From: Larix kaempferi
Taxonomy: Eukaryota > Streptophyta > Pinopsida > Pinales > Pinaceae
Reading direction: 5' to 3'
DNA length: 64,000 nt
Assembly: GCA_027924585.1 (NCBI GenBank)
Contig: BSBM01000299.1
Location: 31,720,501 to 31,784,500 of the forward strand
Part shown: in pieces, positions 22,672-34,084 of the stretch
How the letters are laid out: each line of letters opens with the position of its first letter
How positions within the stretch are numbered: position 1 is the first letter of the stretch
Position numbers and translations under genes: made by a program
The notes under the pieces: generated by a model
Seen by the model: only the letters and a program-made list of their open reading frames with translations
What the model was told of the DNA's origin: nothing
The model's database searches: none

Positions 22672-23763
22672 TTATATTAGCAGCAAATACTTATAATTAA
22701 GATGTCCAAATATTTCATGCCATAGCCTACTAAGCTCATTACCATGTGTGCGAAGAGCAATGGGCTTTGCAAGCGGAATAAAGTGTGAAAACTCATAGCA
22801 TTTTGCAGTGTGGTTTGCCTTTCTGACTACAACAAGTCTTCCTCTTTTGATATCAGAAATTTCAACTGTATTAGGGCTGAATGTAACTTGCTTTGGTTCA
22901 CCAGTGTATGTCATTTGATACACAGAAAGAAGATTTGAAGCTAAGGAAGGCACATAGAGAACATTCTGAAAGCTTCCATGATCTACATTAATCATACCTT
23001 TTCCCTTTGAAGAAATTTTTGAGTCATCTCCCAAATGGATGGGGATGAAGCTGTTTGGATCGAATGAAGAAAAAGAATCAATATTTGCAGCCATATGATT
23101 CAATGCACCCGAATCTATCAAGAGAGTAGTGGGCTTCGAAACAGTTGCCATGAGTGCTTGTCCTCTTTCATGATCATCATTCCTATCCTTCTTCCTTGCA
23201 CCATCAGGAAGATTTATGTTGTTCTTTTCCAAAAGGAGGGCCATTTGATCTATAGTCTTCTTCATACATGAACTTTCGGGATGAAAGCCACAGTTGCAAT
23301 AAGTACATTTAGATTTTTGGTTACCTTCTTTGCCCTTTTGCTTGAACTTTGAACTGGATAGTGCATCCGTCTGTTTGCCTTTCTCTCTTTGCTTGTGAGG
23401 CTCGAATTTGGGCTTCTCCTTCTTTTGCTTTCCTTTACCATTCAAGATCTTGGGTCCTTGAACATATAGGGATGAATCTTTGGAGCTTATGGACCCCATT
23501 TGAATCAACTTGTCATGCTCTTTTGTGACGGACTCAATGAAGGCATTCAAGGTAGGCATCTTCCAATTCGGGGTAGTTAGCCGACTGGAATTGAAAGTAG
23601 AGACAAATACCGGATAATCTTTACCAAGCTTGCTGAGAATGGAGAGGATCAATTGTTTCTCCTCTTTGATAACTCCACTATTCTTCAACTGCAAGTTCAA
23701 GTTCTTGAATTTTGTGAAGAATTTATTAATGGTCTCAAAATTCTCAGGACTAAGGGCAATCAA
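22672..23763 (-). pseudogene. E6 gag C-terminus, zinc knuckle, protease and integrase start
   Basis: The first about 110 residues are the gag helical domain. A zinc knuckle of the form C-x2-C-x4-H-x4-C (CTYCNCGFHPESSC) follows at about residues 152-165. Then comes the aspartic protease with LLIDSGALNHMA (catalytic Asp present) at about residue 215. The final part, LSRLWHEIFGHLNYKYL, holds the two His of the integrase zinc module. It is in frame with the ORFs on both sides; only stop codons separate them. Confidence 0.95.
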
Positions 23764-23796
23764 TTCATTCTCTAATTAAAAAGCCCTAAGCTCGTC

Positions 23797-24078
23797 CTAC
23801 TTGCCAAATAGTGTTTCAAGTTGCTCCCATATAGATTTTGGAGTCTTTAATCTGCTGAGATGGAAGTGAAGATCTTTGGAGATGGAGAGACAAAGAAGAC
23901 CATAAGCTTCATCAAGCTTGTTGTAGTGTTTGGTTCTATCTGACAAGTTGTTTGGCTCCAATTCAAGACCAAGAGTGACTCGGTAGTAACCTTTTGAACG
24001 TAATATGATCTCCATATCATCTTTCCAATCAAAATAATTGAATGCGGTGAGGATAGGCTTTGAAGAAGAGTATTCCAT
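23797..24078 (-). pseudogene. E6 gag N-terminus
   Basis: The start is taken at the ATG of MEYSSSKPILTAF because the copia gag pattern (F-x-Y-x-x-W, here FNYFDWKDDME) begins about 10 residues later. Upstream in-frame residues look like leader. LYISVHSLLA precedes it. The gag block SIWEQLETLFGK is followed by two close stops (about 23773-23796), after which the same frame continues. It would form the particle shell. Confidence 0.9.
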
Positions 24079-24442
24079 TGCTAGGAGCGAGTGCACACTG
24101 ATGTAGAGAAGCTTGCAAGGGCAGAGTAGCGAATGCAAATGATGGAGACAATAACCTGCAAATCACAATAAACCAAGAACAATGAGGTCGAACAATCCAC
24201 CCTTTTAGAGTTGCATCACACCTGGGATTAGAGATCAAACAATGTTGAATGGGTCCAATGTATCAGATCCAGGAATTATGTGGAAACTCAAGCTTCTGGA
24301 GTGGTATTGGATGTATTTTCAAGCTTTGCATGCACAGGAGCGAATGCCCTTGAGATCTTTCATGCCAAAACTTTTTGCAATTTTTGAGCAATTCACCCAA
24401 ATCTTCTTGTAGAAACACCTGTAGAAAAGAGATCTTGTCCCT

Positions 24443-24460
24443 GCAATGGCTCTGATACCA
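24443..24460 (-). promoter_or_regulatory. E6 primer binding site
   Basis: Minus strand TGGTATCAGAGCCATTGC begins at the base next to the LTR. This is the canonical initiator-Met tRNA site of plant copia elements. Confidence 0.95.
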
Positions 24461-25186
24461 TGTAAAATTAGTCACAACAGATCTAATCAACAAGTAAATC
24501 AATCACAATAGATGAACATAGAAAATATGGTGTAAAACTGTGTAAAACATGCACAGTGGTCAATATCCGAGTAAGGGTGAATAATTACAATAGAATACAG
24601 TAACAATGACTGAGCAATTAGAATTGCCTAAGGAGGTCATTCGAATCACTGAATGGAGTAGCTTGACTCCAACTAGGAGTCCTCATCATCAATCAGTGGT
24701 GGTCATCAATGCACAAGAACCAGTCATCCAGGTGTCAATATGAGTCTAACTAAGTGTAACTGAAGTGTGTAGCACTGATATATGGAAGTGGGCTCAGTGG
24801 AGGGCGCATGGGAGGCTAACTGAAGTCATAACAAGTCATCTAGTCAATCTGGAGGTCCAACGAAAGTGAAACAGTCAGTCGGGAGTGAAACTAGCCTCAA
24901 ATCAGGGAGAATCGGAGCTAACTGAGTGTAACTAAAGTGGAACTGCAATGGTAGGTGAAGAAGTGCGCCCTTCTCTGGCAGTAGGTGAGAAGTGGGCGCT
25001 GTCCTGACTAGGAGGGCTAAAACTCTGAAGTAAGTGTCTCCCAAGTGCTAGAATAAGGTGGCTAAGGTGTTGGAGGCATCAACCTGGTGACTGGGATGCA
25101 TGCAAAGTGCATGCAAACCCTATAATTTCCATGCAAACCCTAGTTGCATGCAAGATCCTGAAAAAGATGATGTGGATATCTGAACA
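24461..25186 (-). repeat. E6 5' LTR (726 bp)
   Basis: Plus-strand ends are TGTAAAATTAG and ATCTGAACA; the TTAAC duplication follows at 25187-25191. The two LTRs differ at a few percent of sites, which indicates an old but not ancient insertion. Confidence 0.95.
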
Positions 25187-26139
25187 TTAACTAACCAGAA
25201 GAGTCCTATGATCAAATAAGAATATGCATGAGTAAAAGAAGACTTCCCTGAAACCTTGAATACTAATGTTTATTATCTGTGTTTGAAATGATCATGACTA
25301 TACATGTTATTGTGTTTTGATAGTATTAAGATTATACTAATGAATGTGTGATTATGTATGGGACCTCGAGGATAACACACTAATGACACTAATAAGCATG
25401 CATAGTGATGGATATAAGTTCAATCACAGGTAATCCAGGAAGCAAAGATCAAGAGGGAGCACACTCTAGTTGGTCCAACAAGGAAGCAAAGATCAAGAGG
25501 CAACACACTCCAGTTGTTCCTGCAAGGAATCAAAGATCAAGAGGGAGCACACTCCAGCTGTTCCTGTAAGGAAGCAAAGATCAAGAAGGAGCACACATCA
25601 GTAGTTTCTGCAAGGATGCCGATATTCAGAGGGAGCTGACCACTTCTCACATCAGAATGGAGTTGCAGAAAAGAAGCAAATACTGAGAGGGAGTCAACCC
25701 AACAAACAAACAAAGATAAGTATTTGAATTATCATTCCTTCAATATTTTATTGTTTAAATAATACTGTTCAATAATGTATATACTCATGTTCCTAGAATT
25801 CGGTTGTCTAGTATGCATATTAGAATAGTTGCATTGATGAACAGTATACTACTAATATACATGGGTAAGTGGCCTATGGCACTGTACAACATTCCATTGC
25901 TACTTATCTAGAATGAAACCTCTTTGCTGACATGTTGGGAGTTGTGCACACTCTTAACAATGTTCTGGTAGAGATTGGAAAGCATCTAGAAAGTTACGGG
26001 ATATGGATAAATGTTGTATTGAAATATTGGCTAAGATAATTGCATGACTATATGACATATTTCTTTATGTGTAAGAATTTGTTCTGAAAACTATGAGATG
26101 TTTTCTAATCATGCAATTTAACTTGTTTTGTAGGAAAGA
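25187..26139 (+). other. E5 interior A after E6, non-coding, with a 44-bp array
   Basis: Resumes ACTAACCAGAAGAG exactly as at 31637 in interior B. It contains the GCAAAGATCAAGAGG array (25440-25616). A TTTTGTAG acceptor-like string at 26126-26133 precedes the first RT-like codons, but the AG is changed in interior B (GTGTATAAAA). No ORF of note. Confidence 0.75.
25440..25616 (+). repeat. Four tandem copies of a 44-bp unit
   Basis: GCAAAGATCAAGAGGGAGCA recurs at about 25442, 25485, 25530 and 25574, followed in each by CACTCCAGTTGTTCCT variants. The homologous array in interior B is at about 31889-32063. Confidence 0.92.
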
Positions 26140-27640
26140 TCGTATACCATCACCTACAAAAGAAGGACTACAACATTTGTTCAACAACAAAGTTATCTAT
26201 TGAAAATATTGAAGATATTGAAGTTCCCAGGATTTGGGAAGAATGCCATGATGGAAGAGTACCAGTCGATCATGAAGAGGTTTGGGATGTAGTCCCAAGA
26301 TCTGAAGGGGAGTCTGTAGTGACTTCCAAGAGGATCTACAAGATCAAGCATACTGCAGGTGGTAGCATAGAGACTTTTGCTCCTGTAGCCAGATACATTT
26401 CCATTAGATCCGTACTTGCTTTGGGTACAGTGATGAAAGGGAAGATACACCAGATGGATTTCAAGACAACTTTCTGGAATGGTGTAGTTCAAGAAGAAGT
26501 GAATGTGGAGTAGCCACTTGGTTCTGAGACACATGACAGGGAGTCATATATGTGCAGAACTTGGTATGGTAGGGTAGACAACTTTCTATCTAGTTTGGGC
26601 TTTACCAAGAGTAAAGCGGATTCCAACCTTTTCTACAAGGTTGAGGAAGGCAATCCAGTGATACTACTTTTGTATATGGATGACCTGTTTATTACAGGTG
26701 AAGATAGATTGATTGTCGACACGCAGTGGAAGCTTGCTGCCGAGTTCGAGATGAAGAAATTGTGGATGATGCACTATTTTATAGGTATGGAGGTGTGGCA
26801 GAGTGTAGATGGAATCTTCCTTGGACAAGGGAAGTATGCAGTAGAGATCCTGAAGATGTTTGAGATTATGGACTACAACGCCATGGCCACACATATGGCA
26901 TCAAACCTGAAGCTTCTGTGTGATGCTTCATCTAAGCCGGTGGATATCACTATGTATTGTCAGATGATTGGGTCCTTGATGTACCTCACGAATATGAGAC
27001 CAGATATTTGATTTACAGTGAACACATTGAGCCAGTTCCTGATGGATCCGAGGAGTGTTCACCTGGTTGCAGTAAAGCATATTCTGAGGTACCTGAAGGG
27101 TACAGTTGATTATGGGCTCAAGTATGATGCGAATTAAAAGTTTAACCTACAGGGTTATGTTGATTCAGATTGGGCAGGCAGTGCTACAGATAGGAAGAGC
27201 ACTTCTGGGTGCTGCTTCAGTATGGGATCAGGTGTGATCTCTTGGTTTAGTACGAAGTAGTCCTCTGTAGCACTGAGTACAGCCGAAGCAGAGTATGTTG
27301 CGGCTTGTTTAGCTAGTTGTAAGGCAGTATGGCTTCAGAAGCTATTGTCTGAGTTATTTGATCTACCGATGGAGGCTACTGGTATATTATGTGACAACCA
27401 GAGTTGTGTGAAGCTGTCTAAGAACCCAGTGTTCCACGACAGGTCGAAACACATAGAGATCAAATATCACTATATCAAGGATATGGTGGAGAGAGGAGCA
27501 GTGAAGCTCCTGTATGTTGTGATAGATGAGTAGATTGCAGATGTATTGACAAAGCCACTAGCCAGAGTGAAGTTTGAGTACTTCACAGAGAGGCTTGGTG
27601 TTCTTTAGATCAACGACACTTCGAAGAAGAACTGATGGAG
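26140..27640 (+). pseudogene. E5 copy A: defective RT-RNase H
   Basis: One frame, broken by point stops only, carries RIYKIKH, ETFAPVARY, HQMDFKTTFWNGVVQEE, WYGRVDNFLSSLGF, catalytic YMDDLFITGE, GKYAVEILKMF, TMYCQMIGSLMYL, VDSDWAGSATDRKSTSG, AEAEYVAA, CDNQSCVKL, HIEIKYHYIKDMV and IADVLTKPLA. These are copia RT and RNase H. Two conserved RT blocks are missing in frame: the one between GGSIE and TFAP (near 26371; YKARFVARGF-type) and the one between MCR and TWYG (near 26558; LKxALYGLKQAPR-type). Stops include TAG at 26511, TGA at 27009 and TAA near 27136. Without those blocks it could not be an active RT. Confidence 0.95.
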
Positions 27641-27714
27641 ACATTTGCTATAGTCATTCCTAGCATGGTGGAAGGGGGATCCTTCACATGGCTGTGGATG
27701 TAAGCACTAAATAA

Positions 27715-28190
27715 TGAGCACCAAGATGATACTCCAGTTAATTTTTCTCTATGCATCAGGATGATGTTGGATATGATAAGTTGGATCATTGATATGTATA
27801 TGTATGCATCATGCTAGATGTAGGATATGATCAGTTGGATAATTTATATGTATATGTATGTACGGATCATGTTGGATGCTGGATATGATCAGTTGGATCA
27901 TTTATATGTATTTGTATATGCATCATGTTGGATGCTTGTACCATGTATCTGTATAGGTATCAGGTGGATACTGTGTATGATTAGGTAGATCATGTATGTT
28001 GATATATATCAGGTGGATACATTGTGTGGATCATGTATCTATGTATGTATCAGGTGGATACATTGCATGATCAGGTGGATCATGTATGGTGATATGTATC
28101 ATGTAAATGCATTGTATGATCAGGATGATCATGGATGATGAGCTTCAAAATGTTGCTCCAGATAACTTGCATCAGGACGATGCAGTGATG
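27715..28190 (+). repeat. Array of diverged 55-60-bp units (GGATATGATCAGTTGGATCA)
   Basis: GGATATGATxAGTTGGAT recurs at 27769, 27823 and 27881, grading into CAGGTGGATACxxTGTATGAT units up to about 28130. Interior B has the same array at about 34200-34600. No ORF. Confidence 0.85.
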
Positions 28191-28309
28191 ATGATTAGTA
28201 TGATCATGTGTACATTAGGATGATGTATGGTGAGTACCAGGTTGATACTCTATGGTCGTGGAAAGGTTGTGCAAAGGAAATCCTAGATTTGTTCTAGGTC
28301 ACATTCAGT

Positions 28310-28900
28310 ATGAAAAAGGATTGGCACTGTGTATCACATGTAAGACCTGGGAGATCCAATAGGTTGGGTTGTGCACCCGTAATAAGTCCTGGGATTCTCT
28401 TTCGAGGGTTTGTGATAGTAGGCCACATGTAGGACCTAGGAGATCCGATAGGTTGGGCTGTGCGCCCGTAATAAGTCCTGGGATGCTCTTTTGAGGGTTT
28501 GTGGTGGGATGCTACATGTAAGACTTGGGAGATATGATAGGTTGGTCTGTGTGCTCGTAATAAGTCCTGGGATGCTCTTTCGAGGGTTTGTAGTAGAGGT
28601 CACATGTAATCAGTCCTGGAGATCTTTTCGGTCATGCTTAGGCACATAAATGTTCCTGGGGTGCTCTTTAGAGTTCTTTTCGGTCGTGCTATGCACATAA
28701 ACGTTCTTGGGACACTCTTTTAAGGTTTTGTGAAAGTCACATGTAATAAGTCCTGGAGATCTCGACAGGATGAAAAAGGCTTCAAATGCTCTTTAGGGTT
28801 CTTGCTAGTCAAGAGACTCTTTTAAGGTTTTGTGATGCACGTAATAAGTCTTGAGGATTACACAGTATGGCCAGTGATGATGAAGACTTGCAGGTGGTGG
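28310..28900 (+). repeat. Array of 88-bp units (CACATGTAAGACCTGGGAGAT...)
   Basis: Units begin at about 28335, 28423, 28512 and 28601 (spacing 88-89) and a longer one at 28738. Each carries TAATAAGTCCTGGGAT and GAGGGTTTGT variants. The homologous array is at about 34783-35330. It lies between the RNase H end and the purine tract, a non-coding 3' region. Confidence 0.9.
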
Positions 28901-29093
28901 GCCTACATCCAGTATGAAAAAGGACTGGCTCTGTGGAACTTCCTGTGATGAGTAGATTCAGAGATTGATTGAGATAGCAGTAGCAGTGATAATGACGATG
29001 AATCAATGACGATTATACAGTGACGATGATCCAGAGAAGAAGACTTGTGCTAGAAGACTTGTGTCGTGAAATACCTTCCTAGTTAAGAGGGAG
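28901..29093 (+). other. E5 interior A 3' end with polypurine tract
   Basis: Non-coding. AAGAGGGAG at 29085-29093 abuts LTR2; the same tract is at 35533-35541 before LTR3. Confidence 0.8.
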
Positions 29094-29738
29094 TGTTGAT
29101 GTATATGTAACTTCAGAATGTATTTCATATATGTATATTGTACTCCTATAGAGATGGTATTATTCTTCTATACACAAGTGTTTGTATTCCTATAGAGATG
29201 TTATTATTCCTCTATATGGAAGTGTCGTCATTTATATTGTAAGTGTCGTAACTTATACTTGATGGGTTATTAGACCACCTTGTTGGGGTCGGCCCTGTAT
29301 AAATCATGTGGTTCGAAGGGTTGTTAGACCACCCTATTGGGTGTCGACCCAGTCAGCATTAGGTTATGTGGTTAAGTTAAGGCCGACCTAGTAAATGTTA
29401 TTAGGCAAGTCAAGTCAAGTATAAATAGAGTGCGAGAGGCACTCTATTTCATCATTCTATTCTCTCTCACACTCTCGGGAGAGTGGTGCACTTGTGGAGG
29501 AGGAGAAGCTGCTACTAGGAGATGTCTATCTCTTATGCTTGGGTTGTATCATTGCTCTATCTATCTCTGAGGAAGTTATTGGGGTTTTTCACCTTTATGG
29601 TTTTCCCCAAGTAAACTCTGTGTCTCTTGTGTGCTTGCATTATTATGTCCATAATTGATATGCTGTAAATATGTTGTACATGTTGTTCTCTTAGTTAAGA
29701 TCCTAGATGAGATTGAAGTAAATTCTGAAAAATTAACA
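29094..29738 (+). repeat. E5 LTR2 (645 bp), shared by both copies
   Basis: Serves as 3' LTR of copy A and 5' LTR of copy B. It has two GGTTxTTAGACCACC units, as LTR3 does. TATA box at 29420-29426. Confidence 0.95.
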
Positions 29739-32580
29739 TGGTATCAGAGCTAGCCTGAAGGAAGGCATGGTATGGCATGTATGACACTTGTTGCAATTGC
29801 GAAGCTAGGGCTTGATATAGCAAAAATCAGTCATTGTAGAACGTTTGCTATAAATAAATTTAGGCAAGGTTTGAGGGTTTGAAAATTGTACAGGGAGAAT
29901 CTAAGAGTTGCATGTACCTTGTGTCCAAAGGACAACCTCTAATTCATTGTACGTTGTGATTTATGATCTGTACAATATAGGGTTTCTGCCTCTTCCAGAT
30001 CTCAGTCATAAATAGGCGACCTTGGCAAAAAGGTCATAACATGGGATATGTAGATCCAAAGGAAATTTCGTAAAATTTTACAAGTAGTGCACGGACTGTA
30101 CTTTCTGAGATAACTTTTTCAAAGGATGAAATTGAACCAGTGACATGTGGAATGCTCTACAAGTTTGCTCTCCTATTTTATCCCATAAATAGGTCACATT
30201 GTGACACTTCGCATAACTATCTCTCAGAGAATCCATTTGAGGTCAGGCCTATGGGGTTGGAAAGATGACAGGTCGGGCTATCGCAGGAAACGTTTTCAGA
30301 CCCTATGGATCAAAAAGTTCAGAGTTACACCAGAAACAATCAGGTATATATTTATGTCAAAACAAAATAATTTTTGAGCACCCTCATTCATGGCTTCCAG
30401 AATTTAGGGTTTTGGAGAAAGTTGCAATTTTTGTAATCGGAGACCATGGATGGATGCTACTCATAAAAATAGAAATTTAGAGACCAAGATCATATTTTTT
30501 GGTTGGGCAGAAGGACGGGCTTTATGAGACCCTAGTTCGGGAGTTTGATTGGAAAAGTGGAAAATTAGGGCTTCTGCAAAAATGAAATATTTTTAAGTCT
30601 GTGACCACGTCTGGAAGCTCCTCAGAAAAATCAAAGTTTAGAGCTTTGTATCGAACCTTTTGGTTGGATAGAAGGGTGGGATTTATCAAACCCTAGTTTG
30701 GGATCTTGTTTAAAAGATCCAAAAGTTTCAAAGGAAAATTTGAAGGGTGAAACCTTGCAATTTTCAAATTCTGAGTATACCAGGTTGATCAGCTCATCAA
30801 GGTGCATATTTCTATTCTTTCAGAAGTTTGAATTTTCAGGGGTTTCTCTGACAAACCCTAATCCAAATCTAGATCCAGTTCCTACAAATCAAGTGGATTG
30901 GGTTAATCCTATAAGAGAATGGATTGGTCACCTGCATAAGTGAAGAAGTTCCTATTTCAGAGGGAGATGAGGCTAAGGCCTTACATAAGAAGATTACAAG
31001 GAATCTCGACAGGTATGACTTATCCAGGTATGTTTTGAGATTTGTTCATGATTAAGTTTATGGTATGTTTGTCTTCATGTTATTACGGTTAGTACCATCT
31101 TGATTAAATTTAGACTTGTCGTATCACCTTAATAAAATTATGAATGCATGATAGAAGATATTCATTGATTAGAGTGTTGACACTTATGATTGTACTAATG
31201 CATTATGGTGTTGTATGAGGTTTATGTTGTCCGCTAACATGAAAGGTACACCAAGAAAGACAAATCGTGTTCTAGTTCAAGAACATATGATCATGATGAC
31301 ATGAGCACAAAGATTCATCCATTGTCATTAATCACTTAGAAGATCTATTTGCGAGGTATGTATAACTTGGTTCTACAATGGTTAACCTATGAGATATGCA
31401 GGTTACTAGCACAAGTCGTTGAAGAGAACAAGAAGACATCATGTGGTTATGTTAGACATAACTAGCTAACATACCAATCCAGGTATGTTTTTCCTATATC
31501 AAGTTAGAATCCTACCTTGTGTTAGGATCCCTTATATAAGTATACTTGGTATGATTGATTATGTTTATTCATAAAGTTAGAAATGTAAGTAATCAAGGAT
31601 TTATGCATTTTATGTCTCTTATCTTGATTGATGATTTAACTAACCAGAAGAGTCCTATGATCAAATAAGAATATGCATGAGTAAAAGAAGATTTCCCTAA
31701 AACCTTGAATACTAATGTTTATTATGTGTGTTTGAAATGATCATGACTATACATGTTATTGTGTTTTGATAGTATTAAGATTATACCAATCAATGTGTGA
31801 TTATGTATGGAACCTCGAGGATAACACAATGATGACACTAATAAGCATGCATAGTGATGGATATAAGTTCAAGGACAGGTAATCCAAGAAGCAAAGATCA
31901 AGAGGGAGCACACTCTAGTTGTTCCAACAAGGAAGCAAAGATCAAGAGGGAACACACTCCAGTTGTTCCTTCAAGGAAGCAAAGATCAAGAGGGAGCACA
32001 CTCCAGTTGTTCCTGTAAGGAAGCAAAGATCAAAAAAGAGCACACTTAAGTAGTTTCTGCAAGGATGCAGATATTCAGAGGGAGTTGACGACTTCTCACA
32101 TCAGAATGGAGTTGCAGAAAAGAAGCAAAGACTGAGAAGGAGTCAACCCAACAAACATACAAAGATAAGTATTTGAATTATCATTCCTTCAATATTTTAT
32201 TGTTTAAATAATATTGTTCAATAATGTATATACTCATATTCCTAGAATTAGGTTGTCTATTATGCATATTAGAATAGTTGCATTGATGAACAGTATACTA
32301 CTAATATACATGGGTAAGTGGCCTATGGCACTATACAACATTCCATTGCTACTTATCTAGAATGAAACCTCTTTGCTGACATGTTGGGAGTTGTGCACAC
32401 TCTTAACAATGTTTTGGTAGAGATTGGAAAGCATCTAGAAAGATACGGGATATGGATAAATGTTGTATTGAAGCATTGGCTAAGATAATTGCATGACTAT
32501 ATGACATATTTCTTTATGTGTAAGAATTTGTTCTGAAAACTATGAGATGTTTTCTAATCATGCAATTTAACTTGTTGTGT
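29739..32580 (+). other. E5 interior B, leader part, non-coding
   Basis: Begins with the canonical TGGTATCAGAGC primer site (29739-29750). It matches interior A (17171-19092 plus 25187-26139) nearly base for base, with no E6. No gag, protease or integrase frame. It includes AGGTATG strings at about 31011, 31026, 31354 and 31480 and the 44-bp array at about 31889-32063. Confidence 0.85.
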
Positions 32581-34084
32581 ATAAAAGATCGTATACCATC
32601 ACCTACAAATTAAGGACTACAACATTTGTTCAACAACAAAGTTATCTATTGAAAATATTGAAGATATTGAAGTTCCCAGGATTTGGGAAGAATGCCATGA
32701 TCGAGGAGTACCAGTCGATCATGAAGATGTTTGGGATGTAGTCCCAAGATCTGAAGGGGAGTCTGTAGTGACTTCCAAGAAGATCTACAAGATCAAGCAT
32801 ATTGCAGGTGGTAACATAGAGACTTTTGCTCCTGTAGCCAGATACACTTCCATTAGATCCGTACTTGCTCTAGCTACAGTGATGAAAGGGAAGATACACC
32901 AGATGGATTTCAAGACAGCTTTCTTGAATGGTGTAGTTCAAGAAGAAGTGTATGTGGAGCAACCACTTGGTTCTGAGACACATGACAGGGAGTCATATAT
33001 GTGCAGAACTTGGTATGGTAGGGTAGACAACTTTCTATCCAGTTTGGGCTTTACCAAGAGTAAAGCGGATTCCAACCTTTACTACAAGGTTGAGGAAGGA
33101 AATCCAGTGATACTACTTTTGTATATGGATGACCTGTTTATTACAGGTGAAGATAGATTGATTGTCGACATGCAGCGGAAGCTTGCTGCCGAGTTCGAGA
33201 TGAAGAACTTGTGGATGATGCACTATTTTCTAGGTATGGAGGTGTGGCAGAGTGCATATGGAATCTTCCTTGGACAAGGGAAGTATGCAGTAGAGATCCT
33301 GAAGAGGTTTGAGATGATGGACTGCAAGGCCATGGCCACACATATGGCATCAAACCTGAAGCTTCTGTGTGATGCTTCATCTAAGCCGGTGGATATCACT
33401 ATGTATAGTTAGATGATTGGGTCCCGGATGTACGTCACGAACACGAGACCAGATATTTTCTTTAGAGTGAACACATTGAGCTAGTTCCTGACGGATCCGA
33501 GGAGTGTTCACTTGGTTGTTGTAAAGCATATTCAGAGGTACCTAAAGGGTACAGTTGATTATGGGCTCAAGTATGATGGGAATTAAAAGTTTAACCTACA
33601 GGGCTATGTTGATTCAGATTGGGCAGGCAGTGCTGCAGATAGGAAGAGCACTTCTGGGTGCTGCTTCAGTATGGGATCAGGTTTGATCTCTTAGTTTAGT
33701 AGGAAGTATTTCTCTGTAGCACTGAGTACAGCCGAAGCAGAGCATGTTGCAGCTTGTTTGGCTAGTTGTAAGGCAGTATGGCTTCGGAATCTACTGTCTG
33801 AGTTATTTGATCTACCGTTGGAGGCTACTGATATATTATGTGACAACCAGAGTTGTGTGAAGTTGTTTGAGAACCCAGTGTTCCACGATAGGTCGAAACA
33901 CATAGAGATCAAATATCACTATATCAGGGATATGGTGCAGAGAGGAGCAGTGAAGCTCCTGTATGTTGCGATGAATGAGAAGATTGCAGATGTATTGACA
34001 AAGCCACTAGCCAGAGTGAAATTTGAGTACTTCAGAGAGAGGCTTGGTGTTCTTCAGATCAACGACACTTCGAGGAAGAAGTGA
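32581..34084 (+). pseudogene. E5 copy B: defective RT-RNase H
   Basis: Same product and frame as copy A, less decayed. The longest open part runs from 32768 to 33412 and includes KIYKIKH, FAPVARYTSIR, HQMDFKTAFLNGV, YMDDLFITGE and YFLGMEVW; the second part, 33758-34084, ends RNase H (CDNQSCVKL, IADVLTKPLA) and stops at TGA after NDTSRKK. It has the same two in-frame block losses as copy A (near 32820 and 33007) and shares the TAA near 33587; other stops differ (TAG at 33410, TAG near 33482). Shared lesions show that both interiors descend from one already defective template. Confidence 0.95.

Larger units (their letters stand above)
19093..25186 (-). mobile_element. E6: nearly complete Ty1/copia retrotransposon
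   Basis: LTRs at 19093-19827 and 24461-25186, purine tract beside the left LTR, primer site beside the right LTR. One polyprotein frame (gag, protease, integrase, RT, RNase H, the copia order) runs from 24078 to 20004 on the minus strand, with several stops and one frameshift. It is inserted in interior A of E5 but absent from interior B, so it arrived after the two interiors separated. It is the best preserved coding element in the window. Confidence 0.95.

Noticed and set aside
25440-25616. CRISPR-like repeat array
   Set aside because: Units of 44 bp are head-to-tail without unique spacers, and lie inside a plant retrotransposon.
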